A stretch of 64,000 nucleotides of DNA. Source: Epiperipatus broadwayi. Its lineage: Eukaryota; Onychophora; Udeonychophora; Euonychophora; Peripatidae. Positions 12,410-23,976 of this stretch are shown piece after piece. Position 1 is the first letter of the stretch. Each line of letters opens with the position of its first letter. A model generated the notes under the pieces. It was not told where the DNA came from. It made no database searches and saw only the letters and a list, made by a program, of their open reading frames with translations. The DNA is taken from assembly GCA_028023455.1 (NCBI GenBank), contig JAQFVV010006647.1, positions 346,001 to 410,000 on the forward strand, in the 5' to 3' direction. The position numbers and the translations under genes were made by a program.

Positions 12410-12608
12410 CTGCGGCCTTTTTTATCCTGTAAATCAGGCAGTCCTCCTTTGTCCAATAGTAACTTTGTACACTCAGGATGTCCTAAAGTAACGGCATAAA
12501 ACAAAGGAGTACAGCCATTTTTGTCTTTTATATCTACTTCAGCTCCACTTTCCGATAAGATTCTTTCTACACATTCCCTATGATCTCGGCTAGCGGCACA
12601 ATGGAGAG
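12410..12608 (-). CDS. Ankyrin-repeat gene, exon 3 of the 4 visible
   Basis: This 199-bp exon encodes nearly two ankyrin repeats: LHCAASRDHRECVERIL, then CTPLFYAVTLGHPECTKLLL followed by a GLPDLQDKKGR loop. The acceptor is TTTTTTAG before 12608. The donor is CAG|GTGAGT at 12410/12409, a near-perfect consensus. The exon starts with CT, which completes an alanine codon (GCT) with the final G of the upstream exon at 22323. It ends with AG in phase 2, completed by the T at 1056. The exon is clearly more GC-rich than the surrounding intron. It has no stop in the used frame. The fold is certain; the protein family is not named here because flanking domains are missing. Confidence 0.93.
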
Positions 12609-14437
12609 CTAAAAAATTAATTTATGTAGTTAAAATAATGTCTGATGTAAGAGTAATATTTTAGTATTCCCTTTAGAATATTTTTTTTGTCAAAAATTAA
12701 GTTATAATGTATTTTAATTTTATGTAATTTCAGGACAAAATAAACTAATTTAATTAAAAGTTTATAGAATTCTTTACTCTTAATTGTCATATTATAATTT
12801 TTATTTTAAATTAACACTTTAAGTCTGCAGTGCAAGATCACTTGATTATTTTTTTTTTGAAAGAAAAAGTTTTTGAACTAATAATCTCAAGGAAACGTAT
12901 TAACCTTCACATTTCTCCCTTATCGTTTGGACTTTCGTAGCTCCTAAAATTTGAAATGTATATTCTAGCACATTTGCAAAACATATTTGGGTGTATTCAA
13001 TAACTAGTTTTAACGTCATCCCTATTATTATGCAATTCCAACATAAATACTAAAAGCACACTTTTGGAATACTATAAATGCATTATTTGCATCCTTTCAG
13101 ACTGCAAATAGCTAATTTATTTAACATATAAATATATTATCTTGTTTCTAGGTCTCCTGTTCGATCTTTAAAGAATAGATTACTTTCCTTATGATTATCA
13201 TAAAATTACTCTTTACTGACAATCTATTTATATGAAATCAAGAATGCTTTTGGTAAATAGCATATGTCAGTCCTCACAATAAAAAATTTCTATGATCAGC
13301 AATAAAAGAATCCTGTCTAAAGTCTACAAAATGATCTCTGACCATAAAAATTTTTTAATATGAAGAGCATATATACAGTATTTCTGTAGCCGTTCATAAT
13401 AATTTAAAAAAAAAAACAATTTGAAATTTTTACTGAAAAATGTCAGATGATCATTATATGTTTGTGCGCGGAGTAGGCGCAAAAATGCAAAAATACTGTT
13501 AATACATTTTTCATATAATTTCAGAAAAAAAAATTTGAGGAATGATAATTATAAAAATAAAATTTAAATCGTTGAGTACTTTAATTAACCGTTTGCATGC
13601 TAGAACATTTATCAATATTACATAAATAATAATAATAAAAAAAACAATAAACAATTAAAGCCAAGCAACTTATGATGTTGGTTTCATTACATAACGGATT
13701 ACATTATATTGATTTTCACTGCATAATATGAATGAATGTCTTTTTCTGTTTTAATATCTTTTATAAGCAGATCGTTGAAATAAATCTCTAATAAATCATG
13801 TTTGTTGATTATATAAAATGTTCATCCACACACACGGAATTTGGCACGCCAAAATTGCATTTAATATATTTTACAAAAAAAAAAAAGAGTGAGGCGCGGG
13901 AAGTGAGTAAACATATAATTTATAGCAATAGAAAGTATATACATTTTAATTTTTGGATGTTTAGTAAAATGAAAAAAAAAAAGAAAACTAAATATCTTCG
14001 ATAAAAAAGACAGCAACCAATATTTGAAAAATAAAAAAAAATAATGATTAACCGCTTGGTTAAACTTCGCCTTCCACTAAAAAAAAAAAAAAAAAACATT
14101 TGGGATTCTTGGAGACATAAATTAATTAAGATGATCAAAAAATCTTCACCTGCATAAGAAACATTTATCTAGTTAAATTAAATCAGAAAGGCGCACCTGA
14201 TATCAAGTGAAAATAATAATAAAGTACAATCATAAAGTAAATAATAAAAAATAGCTTTATTTACGCAATAGATATATATTAATTAAGCGCGTGTGTGCTT
14301 TTAAAAAATATAAAATAAATATTCATATTTATAAAAAATGAAACAAATTCGTTTTAGTGTACTACGTATTTTGGAATTACTTAAAGTTTTATTTTAAATT
14401 TTTTTTTTATTTATTTTTTTCCAATTTTTTTTTTTTT
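12609..14437. other. Intron sequence, no feature identified
   Basis: This part of the 9.7 kb intron is A+T-rich with several poly-A runs (for example about 13875 and 14080). No coding sequence or repeat family was recognised. Confidence 0.5.
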
Positions 14438-14484
14438 CCCCCACCCCCCCCCCCCCCCCCCCCCGGGGGGGGGCCCCGGGGGGG
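14438..14484. repeat. Homopolymer C-run joined to G-run
   Basis: A poly-T tract gives way to a C run of more than twenty bases, which then switches to G, then C4, then G again. In a genome this A+T-rich the block is exceptional. It may be a real G-quadruplex or hairpin-forming tract, or an artefact at a read or contig join. Confidence 0.9.
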
Positions 14485-15370
14485 AAGACTTGAATTTTGA
14501 CATTTTTATTAACTGGGCTCATATATAATATAATTTTTAGTAAAAATTTTATAATGAGAAATATTTATAATAGATTTATGCTAAGATTTGAATGCTAATA
14601 AGTTTTTCTCCCTTTTTTTTTCTGCACGCACACAAACATATACAAACATCACAAGAAAACTGCATATAAGTATTCATTAAAATAGTTTTCATAGATAAAA
14701 GACATAGCTAAAACAAATTTTGAAAAAAAAACCTGGAAGTTAAAATATGTATGTAATCCAGCAGTTATAATGTTAGACTATTTTTATGGTCCAATTGAAT
14801 TGCTAAATATTTTTGGAAAGTTAAAATTTTGTTTACATCTTCAAAAATATGTTTAAGTATTAGTGATACACAAGTTAATATAGAAAATAATGTATTGAGT
14901 ATCATTTTCCCCATTGTTTTTAACATATTGTTATCGAACTAGAGACATTCTAGCACAGGAATTGAATTCATATTATTTAGATTCCTGAAAAATGAATTTA
15001 AAATAATGTTCTTATCCTTTAGGTTATTCTGCCAAACTAAAGACAGTAGAAATATATATACTTACCTAATCATGACCTTAAATTCAATATCTACAATCTG
15101 AAAATTATGGGTGAATGTCACATGTGAGCTGCTACTGGTCAGGTTAATAATATTCATTAAAAAGAGATTATAATACTATTTAAAATCTTATGCTTCATAT
15201 TAATTTAGAAGATAATTTAGAAAAATATAAACAAAATTATTTTAAAAAAAAACATTTAGCAATTCTACTAGATAATAGAAACAGTCTAACATATAATTAC
15301 AAGTAAATGCCATCACTACAAATCTTTAGACAATCAATGACCTTATCTATTTAATCTTTAAGAAAGTAAC

Positions 15371-15405
<35 letters not shown>

Positions 15406-15415
15406 CGATATTTAG

Positions 15416-15453
<38 letters not shown>

Positions 15454-17602
15454 CTCGTTAAAAAAAAATATTGATTGTATATCAAAGCAATAAAATAACA
15501 TCTGGTGATTAAATAAAAAAATAAAGAACCAAAAATTAGATTGGTAATCAATTCTAAAATTGATGAAATATTTTTAGATAACAAGTAAATAAAAATATCT
15601 GAGTTAAATAGTGAACAAAAATTATACTCAATTCATCGATATCAATAATCTATGACAACATAGTAATTGTAAGATAAAAATAAAAACGTCTCACTTAGAA
15701 AATAACTTTTCTTAAAGTGAACTAATAAACTAACCTAATGTCAAAATGAGAAAAAAATTTATCCCAAAGACAGCAATTTTGAAATCTGATACCTGATTAT
15801 AAAATTCTGTAATCATCAAAATTATTAACAATTTAATATCAGCAAACAAAAATATTAGTACCAACAGTACATTCTCTATATCCAAACAATAAATTGAAAT
15901 CAGCATTAGTTCAAAAATCCGTTCAAGGGAAACTCAAATTACACATAATGTATAAAAACAAAATATTATATTGTAATATATCCTAACATATGTAATATGT
16001 TGCATTTGTACTATAAAAACCATAAGATACAAAATTAAGTTGATTGGAGATAAAAGAGTCAAACTTCTTCAGAAGATGATGAGATAAACAAATGAAATTA
16101 AAACCCAAGTAGACTAATGCAATTTGTCAAAGACTTTGATCAATACTGGGTAAATAATATTCACGTTAAATCTATTAAAAAAATATTTGCAATAGCACTT
16201 TGAATGTGCATAAAATTGTTATACACCATACTAGTTTGATAAGAATCCAAATTATATTTTTGGTAAATATCTAAAATACTTACTACACTTATTACTTTAT
16301 TATACACACATTTTTCAAAATCATTTCTTTCTACAGCTTAACAATAAATAATATAAAATTTTCAATGCCAAGTGAATTTTATTTTGTTATTATGAATCAG
16401 AAGAAAATAGCATACTGAAAAAAGATATTAAAAATGTGAAATGTCAAAGAAATAGTTCAGCTCATGCTAGTAATATGTCATATCAATATGCATTTGTTTT
16501 TGAACTGATTTATTAGCAATAAAACATCACCAGTAGTTATTATATTAACATCTATTAAATCATTAGTATTTGAGCCATTAGTTTTATAAGAATTAGATAG
16601 ATATTTTTACTTGTATATTAAAAACAATAATAAATAAAATTATTGAGATTGAAAACTGTCACCAAATGACATTTTAATTTTCACAACTGTTTTTTCAATA
16701 AATGACGATAAATATTCAGTTAGATCTTATATTGCTCTCTAATCAGCCATTATAGTTTCCAAGTCAGTCTTTGATTTTGAATAGATTTCTAGATTCTATA
16801 AAATTATTATTGCTGCTTAAAAATCCTGGTTGTTAAAATATTTTAGGTCTACTTTTTTGATTAATAGAAAATTAATTATTGAAAAAATAAAGAGAGTTAT
16901 TTTTTAGTCTATCATGATGGAAAAATAGTCATTCAATTAAAATTTCCTGCTTACTGAAGTCCAACCAACTCAATTGCAAAGTCCAGTTCCCAAATTGCAA
17001 ACTTGATATTATCCCATCATATATAATTTATTTACTTATAATTTTTAATAATTATAATTATATTTATTTTAAACAATGTAATTTAAAATTTAATAAATTT
17101 GTGTCCTTTATGTGATGCTGAGGTGGAAATTAATTATAATTGCATTGCATTTCAATTTTTATTTAGACTTTATTACTTCATCCATTTTCCCTCCTGAATA
17201 TGTGTTAATCCTAATTATAAAATGATAGATTTAAAAGCTAAAGATTTCTAGATCACAACTCAATTAAGTCACTTTCAATTATCTGACCTCCATTATTATA
17301 TTATTATTTTTTTTTATAGAAAAATCATTGATTTCAGTATAATTTTTGGGAATGATAATCTCAAAATGAAAGATACATTCCAAGAGAAAACAATTACATA
17401 AATCATAATATGATTTCAGGTAATTCATTTACTCAAACAATTGGAATGCAAATTTTGAAAAGAGATTTTTTTTCTTCTTCTAAATGTTTATTTTTTTATT
17501 TCATTTACAGTCAAACTTCCATTTAAATTTTTGCAAGTAGTATTTTAAAAACTTGATAATTTTATGAATTAGAAATTCAGTACCAAAATATTTTAAATTT
17601 AC
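14485..17602. other. Intron sequence with paired (TA)n tracts
   Basis: Two (TA)n runs lie at 15374-15402 and 15417-15452, separated by about 15 bp. The short ORF across them is a microsatellite artefact. Nothing else was recognised. Confidence 0.55.
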
Positions 17603-18424
17603 AAAAGTAATTTATGTAAATAAACATTTATTTTTATATAGCGCATGTTTACAATTGTATTACTTTCAAATATAAGCCTTTCAAGCTAATTGTGCATGCA
17701 CTTTTACGAGTGTTAATAATAATAAATGAATACTTTCCTCTCCAATTCAAGATATAGTATTTATGCAGGAATAAAATGAATTCACTTATTCCTTCAACTC
17801 AAATGTTTATATATATGAGCAAATCTGAAGTACTGGCAAGGAAATCATGAGGATAGATCACTCACTTTAAATTACTATATACGATGTCTGAATGAATGAT
17901 GTCAGTGAAATTGTCTAGAATTTACTAAACGTCACTCTAATTGAAACTTAATCATATGTAAATAAGCATTTATTTTTATAAAGCACATATTTATATTTGT
18001 ATTACATTCAAATATCAGCCTTTCAAGCTAATTGTGCATGTGCTTTTGCAAGTGTTAATAATAATAAATGAATATTTTCCTCTCCAGTACAAGATATAGT
18101 ATTTATGCTTATTTACATATGATTAAGTTTCAGTTAGAGTGACGTTTAGTAAATTCTAGACAATTTCACCGACGTCATTCATTCAGACATTGTATATAGT
18201 AATTTAAAGTGAGTGGTCCATCGTCACGCTTTCTTGCCAGTACTTCAGATTTGCTCATATATAAGCATTTGAGTTGTAGGAATGGGTGGATTTATTTTAT
18301 TCCTGCATAAATACTATATCTTGTATTGGAGAGGAAAGTATTCATTTATTATTATTAACACTTGCAAAAGCACATGCACAATTAGCTTGAAAGGCTGATA
18401 TTTGAATGTAAAAGTAATTTATGT
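17603..18424. mobile_element. Nested foldback element with 15-bp flanking direct repeat
   Basis: The block from about 17660 to 17983 is repeated in inverted orientation at about 18112-18413, giving arms of about 300 bp that agree almost base for base. The order is A (17617-17783), B (17784-17956), a second direct copy of A (17957-18113), then inverted B and inverted A. Shared landmarks are TTTCAAGCTAATTGTGCATG, TTAATAATAATAAATGAATA and TAGAATTTACTAAACGTCAC. The whole is bracketed by a perfect direct repeat AAAAGTAATTTATGT at 17603-17617 and 18410-18424, which could be a target-site duplication. No coding sequence is present, so it is a non-autonomous element or a local inverted duplication. 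Confidence 0.85.
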
Positions 18425-18469
18425 TTTAGGACAATTTAAAAATTGTTACTCATTTAAGTATTTTAACTT

Positions 18470-18474
<5 letters not shown>

Positions 18475-18500
<26 letters not shown>

Positions 18501-18536
18501 CACAAAATATAGAAATATATATATATATATATATAT
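18475..18536. repeat. Two (TA)n tracts with duplicated CACAAAATATAGAAA
   Basis: TA runs at 18475-18500 and 18515-18536 are each followed by CACAAAATATAGAAA, so the unit has been duplicated once. Confidence 0.85.
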
Positions 18537-18601
18537 CACAAAATATAGAAAGAATAGCTTGCACATACTAATAAGGAGGACCAGAAATTAAATATACTAC
18601 T

Positions 18602-18662
18602 CATCTATAACTACCTAACAACAATCATCTTATTGTTAGATGTTGCTAGGTAGTTATAGATG
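18602..18662. repeat. Short inverted repeat (22-bp arms, 17-bp loop)
   Basis: Arms at 18602-18623 and 18641-18662 pair at 21 of 22 positions around CATCTATAACTACCTA. Weaker pairing continues a few bases outward. It could be a tiny MITE or a cruciform. Confidence 0.85.
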
Positions 18663-19274
18663 AATGAAGTATTTTATTTGTAGACCTTTTTATTGGTAAG
18701 TGAAGGCTATTCTTTATATAGAGTTTTAGTAGATTTTCACTGATACATGCCACCTACCAATATAAGTTTTAATTGCAAATAATTACACAAATAAAATAAC
18801 CATATTGAAATTCACAGGAAAAATATCTTAATAATAATTGGCAAAGAATGAATAGAATACCACATGCTAATTTTGTCTTCTGTATTTTTTTTCACTAAAG
18901 AAAAATCTTTATTGCAATTGACAAATGATTTTTAAAAAAATTATCACCAAATTGTAATTCAGGGCTTCATTAAAAAATATTTGCCTAATAATCTCAAATA
19001 ATACTAGTAGTTAGTCCAAAAATATTAGATTCAGATCATAGAATGGCTGATAAAACAATTCTAAACTTTATATCTCTTAATGAATAAACAACGTATGGTC
19101 AAAAATTATTGTAATGTAGGTTATAACTACTTTTTTATTTTTTGTGTTTTTGTTAATATTTTTTAATTGTACTCATAGGAAGTATTCTCAAGGTCACTTT
19201 AGCTTATTCATGATGACTATATTTTCATTATTTGTGCACAATAAGTTTATGTTTATATATATATATATATATAT

Positions 19275-19302
19275 TGTAACGGTATATAAATATGCCGTTA
19301 CA
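19275..19302. repeat. TGTAACGG/CCGTTACA palindrome, possible LTR terminus
   Basis: Inverted octamers TGTAACGG and CCGTTACA are separated by 12 bp directly after a (TA)n run. Such termini occur at the ends of some Ty3-like LTRs. Downstream, GACCAATGG (about 19603) and CTATAAAAAG (about 19688) resemble CAAT and TATA boxes, and AATAAAC occurs near 19970. No second LTR copy was found. Confidence 0.4.
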
Positions 19303-20123
19303 TTAATTTAAAATAAAATCTTAAAGTTCGCAAATAAAAATAAAATCTATTAAAAAAAACAAAACTAAACGCTAAAATTAAAATGTTTGTTAAACGTATA
19401 TATTCGCACAGATTCAAAACTTTAAAAATATTTTTTTAAAAAACAAATAAATAAGTATTTGAACATACTTTTTTTATAAAAAAGTACAAGATTTAAAGAT
19501 AAAATATTTTTGTAGATGGAAATGATTGTTTATTAATTATCCAAAAGCTGTGTAATTAAAAAGTCAGATCAAAAATAGATAAGAGAATAGAGAGATTTTA
19601 GCTTGACCAATGGAAGCAAATAAAGGCCCGGACCATAATAAAAAAATGGAACAGTGACATTTTTGTTTGTGGAATCCATAGGAGGACTATAAAAAGAAAA
19701 ATATTGAGTTCCAGGGAGTTTCCAACTTGATTTGGTAAGAAGAATGACAAGACGCACTTATCGTTCTCTATCACTTATTTAAAAAATGAAAAGACTGTGA
19801 TACCAGAATGGAACCAGCTAATGCCACCCCCAGAACACTATCTTCCAATGGAGACATCACGGGAATTAAAAAACAGGAACCTGGACTCTTCTACCATAAG
19901 CTATATGAACTGAAAAATTGTTAAAATCATAAAATTAATTAAGAACTTTCGTCAAGAGTTGACAAATTAATAAACAAGCCAACTTAAATGTTAAAATGGA
20001 CTCTTATCTGACTTTTGTAAGATTTTTAGATCAAATTAATAATGTTTAAATTTATATATTTTGCATTGATAAACATCATTTCCATTTTTTTTTTATTGTA
20101 TAAATTATTTAAATGCATGAAAT

Positions 20124-20700
20124 TTAAGTTGGGTATAGACGTTGCATGGATTCGTTAATGGTTAATTGTGTTGCTGTTTCATATTCGATTGGAATATATA
20201 GGTCATTGGTGTCATTGCGGCATCTTATGTTGAATGCTACTGGGCTTCTTGTATTCCCTCTACAATTGACGTTATCGATGACTTTGTATTTTGATCGGTT
20301 ATGTTTATTCTGGAACGTTTTAACCATGGAATCTATGCAGCCGATCTATACTCGACATTATAAAACAAATTGTATAAAATTCATCTGTGCAAACATATCT
20401 AAATGTTAAATTTAAGTCGGGCATGAATGGCTATATAGATTTGTAAAGTTATATATATAGTTTAAGGGAGGGTAATCTTAGGTTATTTGTTTCGTAGTTG
20501 AATTAGCTCAATGGATTGGATATATTTGTGTAATTAGTAGATGTAGTATGAGATCCGCTAAGGGCAGGATTGCATATATATGCCACACACCTTCTGTTTG
20601 CCTATGGATGGGTTTGTAAGTTGGCAAAGGACCACAGTCCATTCTTATGAAGTTTTTTGTTTATTGTTCTACTCGCCAACAGATGTAGCATTCCTGTTGG
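20124..20700 (-). pseudogene. Possible integrase remnant of a Ty3-like element
   Basis: Read on the minus strand, 20700-20600 gives a broken frame with a CYICW-like cysteine pair followed by MDCGPLPTYK. This resembles the entry to an integrase core, as in AVDHYGPLPSYK of the element at 56100. Further on, 20327-20124 is open for 67 codons (including YIPIEYETATQLTINESMQR) with no recognised motif. Several stops lie between them. The similarity is short and could be chance. Confidence 0.28.
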
Positions 20701-21315
20701 TGGAGAAACAATGTCTTCTCTAACTCTACTTACTGTTCAGATGTGCATTCCTGACAGTATAGTATTTTATGTTGTCATATTTTCATGCTACATTGAATAC
20801 ATAAATGTATCAGATGGATTGGTGCCGGTTTGACTGCAAACTTTTGGCCTAAAGTTAAATAAGGGAAATAATATTTTCTTTTCAAATGCAGATCTATGTA
20901 GTCTATTCATACTCGACTCACTAAATAAATATTAAACTCATTATTGCAATCTATTTAAATGTAAAATTAAAAGTTAATATAAAAATCTAAAATGTTAAAT
21001 TTATTCCTCAAAATTTAAAATGATTCAAAATTTATATGTGCGTAAATAAATATTTTTCTGTGTTAATTTCTGGCAGTGGCTTTTATTTTTTATATATATT
21101 TGAGATACAAATTAATCAAGTTATTTATTATCTCTGTGTCTCCATGAGCTAGTGACTTGGGCTAACGATCTAAATATTTAAATAAAGTGGAATCTTAACA
21201 GCACGTATATGCCTACTCTATAAATTTTTCTAGGTTCGAATGCCTAGATGGCGCCCTTGTAGTGCAGATATAGTAGATTGCAGTTAGATTTAATTCTCCA
21301 CCTTCTTTTTGATCG

Positions 21316-21354
<39 letters not shown>

Positions 21355-22322
21355 TACTGCTCTGAAGAAGACTGTTAGACAGACAGTCAAAACTGCCAGC
21401 TATTTTAAAAATGTGGTATAATAAAATATTGCATTATGTAAAATGCATATAAAATAATAGTTTATTTATATTAGAGACAAATATTATTTACGAAAAAAAG
21501 TTACCGTTGCCATAGTATTATGTGAAATACTCAGCTCATATCAAATTACTAGTAACAATGGTCAATTATTTTATTTGTATAATCACAACATCTGTATCCT
21601 TGATAGCACTTATTTTAGAAACAATATGTCATAAATAACTTTTATTAAGGGAATATTGAAAATGTACACAGTGTGTCCCAAGGGAAATATGCCTCCAAGG
21701 CTGCCTATAGCATTATTTCTGAATCAATGCTTATATTATGTAAATATAGTGTAGCTATTCACCACAAAAATTGTAAGGCACTAGTACATCTTAATCATGA
21801 ATTATGACATGAAATGTGACAGTATGTTTCATATTTTAACTCTTGATGGATGTGTTAACATTAAATTTTGTTTGAAGTTGGGATAAAGTGCTAATGAAAC
21901 ATTTGAAATGATTCAAGGAGTGAGTTGAAGTGAACCATGAGATATAAGAATGATTTTAAAGAGTTTGCAAAATTTCATTGATGGCATGGAGAATGTTGGA
22001 GATGATTAATGAAGGTACAGAACATACTGCCCCATTTTACATTTTAATTCATTATATAAAATATGCTAGCACTTAAAATTTTTATGATGAATAGTTATAC
22101 CATTTCACTACATCATGCATCCCTTGATTTGAAAAATACACTGTAGGCAGTTTGTAGAAATAGAAACTTTTTCATTGGGACATACTTTGTATGTGTAAGC
22201 TGATGATCAGAAATCACAAACAAAAATTTTAATATTTTGACCATTTGTCTATATAATTTTACATACAACTTATAGATGTCATAATATAGTCTTTAAAATG
22301 CTGTTTTATGATTTTCTCTTAC

Positions 22323-22397
22323 CTGACAACCCATCCTTATCTGCTGCCGATACAGTGGCTCCTGCTTCAATTAGTTTCATACATGCTTCAGCACTTC
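22323..22397 (-). CDS. Ankyrin-repeat gene, exon 2 of the 4 visible
   Basis: This small 75-bp exon encodes SAEACMKLIEAGATVSAADK plus DGLS. That is the second helix of an ankyrin repeat (CMKLIEAGA) and the beta-hairpin loop leading into the next repeat. The acceptor is TTATTAG before 22397 and the donor is TCAG|GTAAG at 22323/22322. It starts with GA, completing a glycine codon with the last G of the exon ending at 34049. It ends with a single G that becomes the alanine codon at the start of the 12608 exon. Phase agreement on both sides, with uninterrupted ankyrin register, is strong evidence that this short exon is real despite being invisible to length-based ORF detection. Confidence 0.92.
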
Positions 22398-22638
22398 CTA
22401 ATAAATTATCAACAAATCTATAATGTAAGTTAGTTTAATGATTAATTATCTTCTCATACATCTAAGCAATGAAAATAAAAACAAATTTAAATTTACATAT
22501 AAATAAATGTTATCTGAAGTTTTGATAGATTGTTTAATCTATATGTTATTAAATACTGAAAAATGAAATGTATCAAAATTACACAAAAGGGATGTTACAG
22601 ATAAGACAAAGCAACAGTGGAGTAGAGATGTTTATGTT

Positions 22639-22854
22639 ATGGTAAGGACAAATAATTTGTCAGAGCCATTGGAGAGAATAATTGATGAGTACAAAGAATT
22701 GATTAGTAGTTTGAATAATGTTAAAGGAAGAGAAAGAGTAGTTGAATTACTACCAAGATTTGACAATAGGTATATGTTAGATAGATCATATTCTATAAAT
22801 GAAAGAATGAAAAAATTATTCAAGAGAAAAATGTTATGTTTGTGGAGTGTGTGA
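22639..22854 (+). pseudogene. LINE copy 2: possible ORF1 esterase-like segment
   Basis: This frame of 71 codons contains RTNNLSEPLERIIDEYKELI, ERVVELLPRFDNRYM and YSINERMKKLF. The order (a GTND-like turn, a helix, a strand, then a Ser/Ile-Asn helix) resembles the SGNH-type esterase domain found in ORF1 of CR1/L2-group non-LTR elements. GTND is RTNN here and the catalytic block is not visible, so the assignment is tentative. Its position ahead of the endonuclease is consistent. Confidence 0.42.
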
Positions 22855-23103
22855 TTTTTTTATTAGCAAGAGGAAGTTATATAGTAAAGTTGGATTGTAC
22901 TTAGCAAAACAAGAAAATGAAGCATTAGGAGGTTTGATTTATGAAATATATTATAGTTTGAGAAACGTATAAAGGGGGATAGGGTTTTAAATTACAGTAT
23001 TATCAAAATGAAGGTTAAGGATGGATGGGATGTAAGAAGTAAACAAAGAGTGCTGATTCAGATATAAATGTAGATATGGAGAGGGAATGGGTCTATAAAA
23101 TTA

Positions 23104-23340
23104 ATGATTAACAAGCTAATTACAAATATAATAGAAAAGAAAGAGCCAAAAGAATTTATAAAAGGGCAGAAAGAAAAAAATGTTAAAATTGGATATTTGA
23201 ATATAAAAGATGGTATGAGACCAGAAAAGTGGTTGGAATTAAATAAAGCAATTAAAAATGAAGGTCTTCGGATATTAGCAGTAGTGGAAACACATCTAAG
23301 AGAAGAAAAAAAATGTACACTGGAAGATTTGGTATGGTAG
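23104..23340 (+). pseudogene. LINE copy 2: start of the endonuclease domain
   Basis: This frame contains KIGYLNIKDGMRPEKWLEL and ILAVVETHLREE. These correspond to the N-terminal strand with the conserved Asn (YLNI) and the strand with the metal-binding Glu (ETHL) of the apurinic-type endonuclease in non-LTR elements. The domain nicks target DNA for target-primed reverse transcription. A stop ends the frame at 23340 after about a quarter of the domain. Later fragments up to 23960 are broken. Confidence 0.72.
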
Positions 23341-23976
23341 GTTATTTATAATTAGAAAGAAAGAAGAAAAAAGGGTGTTAGTATAGGAATTAGATATATT
23401 TAAATACTGTAAAGGGTTAAGAAAATTTGTGGTTTGAGATAAGTTTTGGAAGACAAGAATGGATGGTGGCTATAGTGCATATTGCCACTGTGGATAGTCA
23501 AACTATAATGGAATCACACAGTAGCACTTATTAAGGTCTAGTTCAAGATATCAGAGTTTCAAAAAAAAAGGAAATAAAATAATGGTTATAAGGGAAATAA
23601 ATGGGCATATTGAAGAAATTGATTATGTGGATAACAACAATGGGCAGTTTTTGAAATTTTTTTGTTAGAGAGTGAATTTGAGCACTGGAAATTTATCAAA
23701 TATTTAAAAGGGACAATACACATTGTCTAGAAATAATATATTTCACACAATAGATTATTAGTGGAGAAAGAAGGAATGAATAAATTATGAAAAATAAAAG
23801 TGTTTGATAATGGAGAGAGAGTATAAAATAAAGATTATAAATTTCTTTGTAATAGAAATGGTTAGTAATGTGATGAAAAATAGTAATAAAAGTAAAAAGG
23901 CAATAAAAAAAATATGGATGGAGAATGAATAATAAGAATAAATTAGAAAAATTTATAGTAAAAAATCATCACATGA

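Larger units (their letters stand above)
18663..22322. other. Intron sequence, partly repeat-derived
   Basis: Apart from the possible LTR and integrase remnants, this stretch has a (TA)n run at 21317-21349. It also has a B-box-like AGGTTCGAATGCCT at about 21233-21246 that may be a SINE relic. A block at 21360-21400 contains AAGACTGTTAGACAGACAGT. No host gene was seen. Confidence 0.45.
22585..23976 (+). mobile_element. LINE copy 2, 5' part (ORF1-like and endonuclease)
   Basis: This is the upstream half of a second copy of the LINE at 6895-9097, cut by insertion of a palindromic repeat at 23977. It holds a possible esterase-like segment and the start of an apurinic-type endonuclease domain. 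It is full of stops and frameshifts. The 5' boundary is approximate because copy 1 is truncated and cannot be used for comparison. Confidence 0.7.

Noticed and set aside
15351-15584. 77-codon minus-strand ORF
   Set aside because: Half of it is an Ile/Tyr alternation from the (TA)n microsatellite.
20495-20580. tRNA-like TAGCTCAATGGATTGG followed by GAGATCCGC
   Set aside because: The A box is plausible but there is no B box and no acceptor stem; not called as tRNA or SINE.
21146-21260. tRNA or SINE from GAGCTAGTGACTTGGGC to AGGTTCGAATGCCT
   Set aside because: The B box is good but sits about 87 bp from the only A-box candidate and no tRNA fold is apparent; mentioned only as a possible relic.
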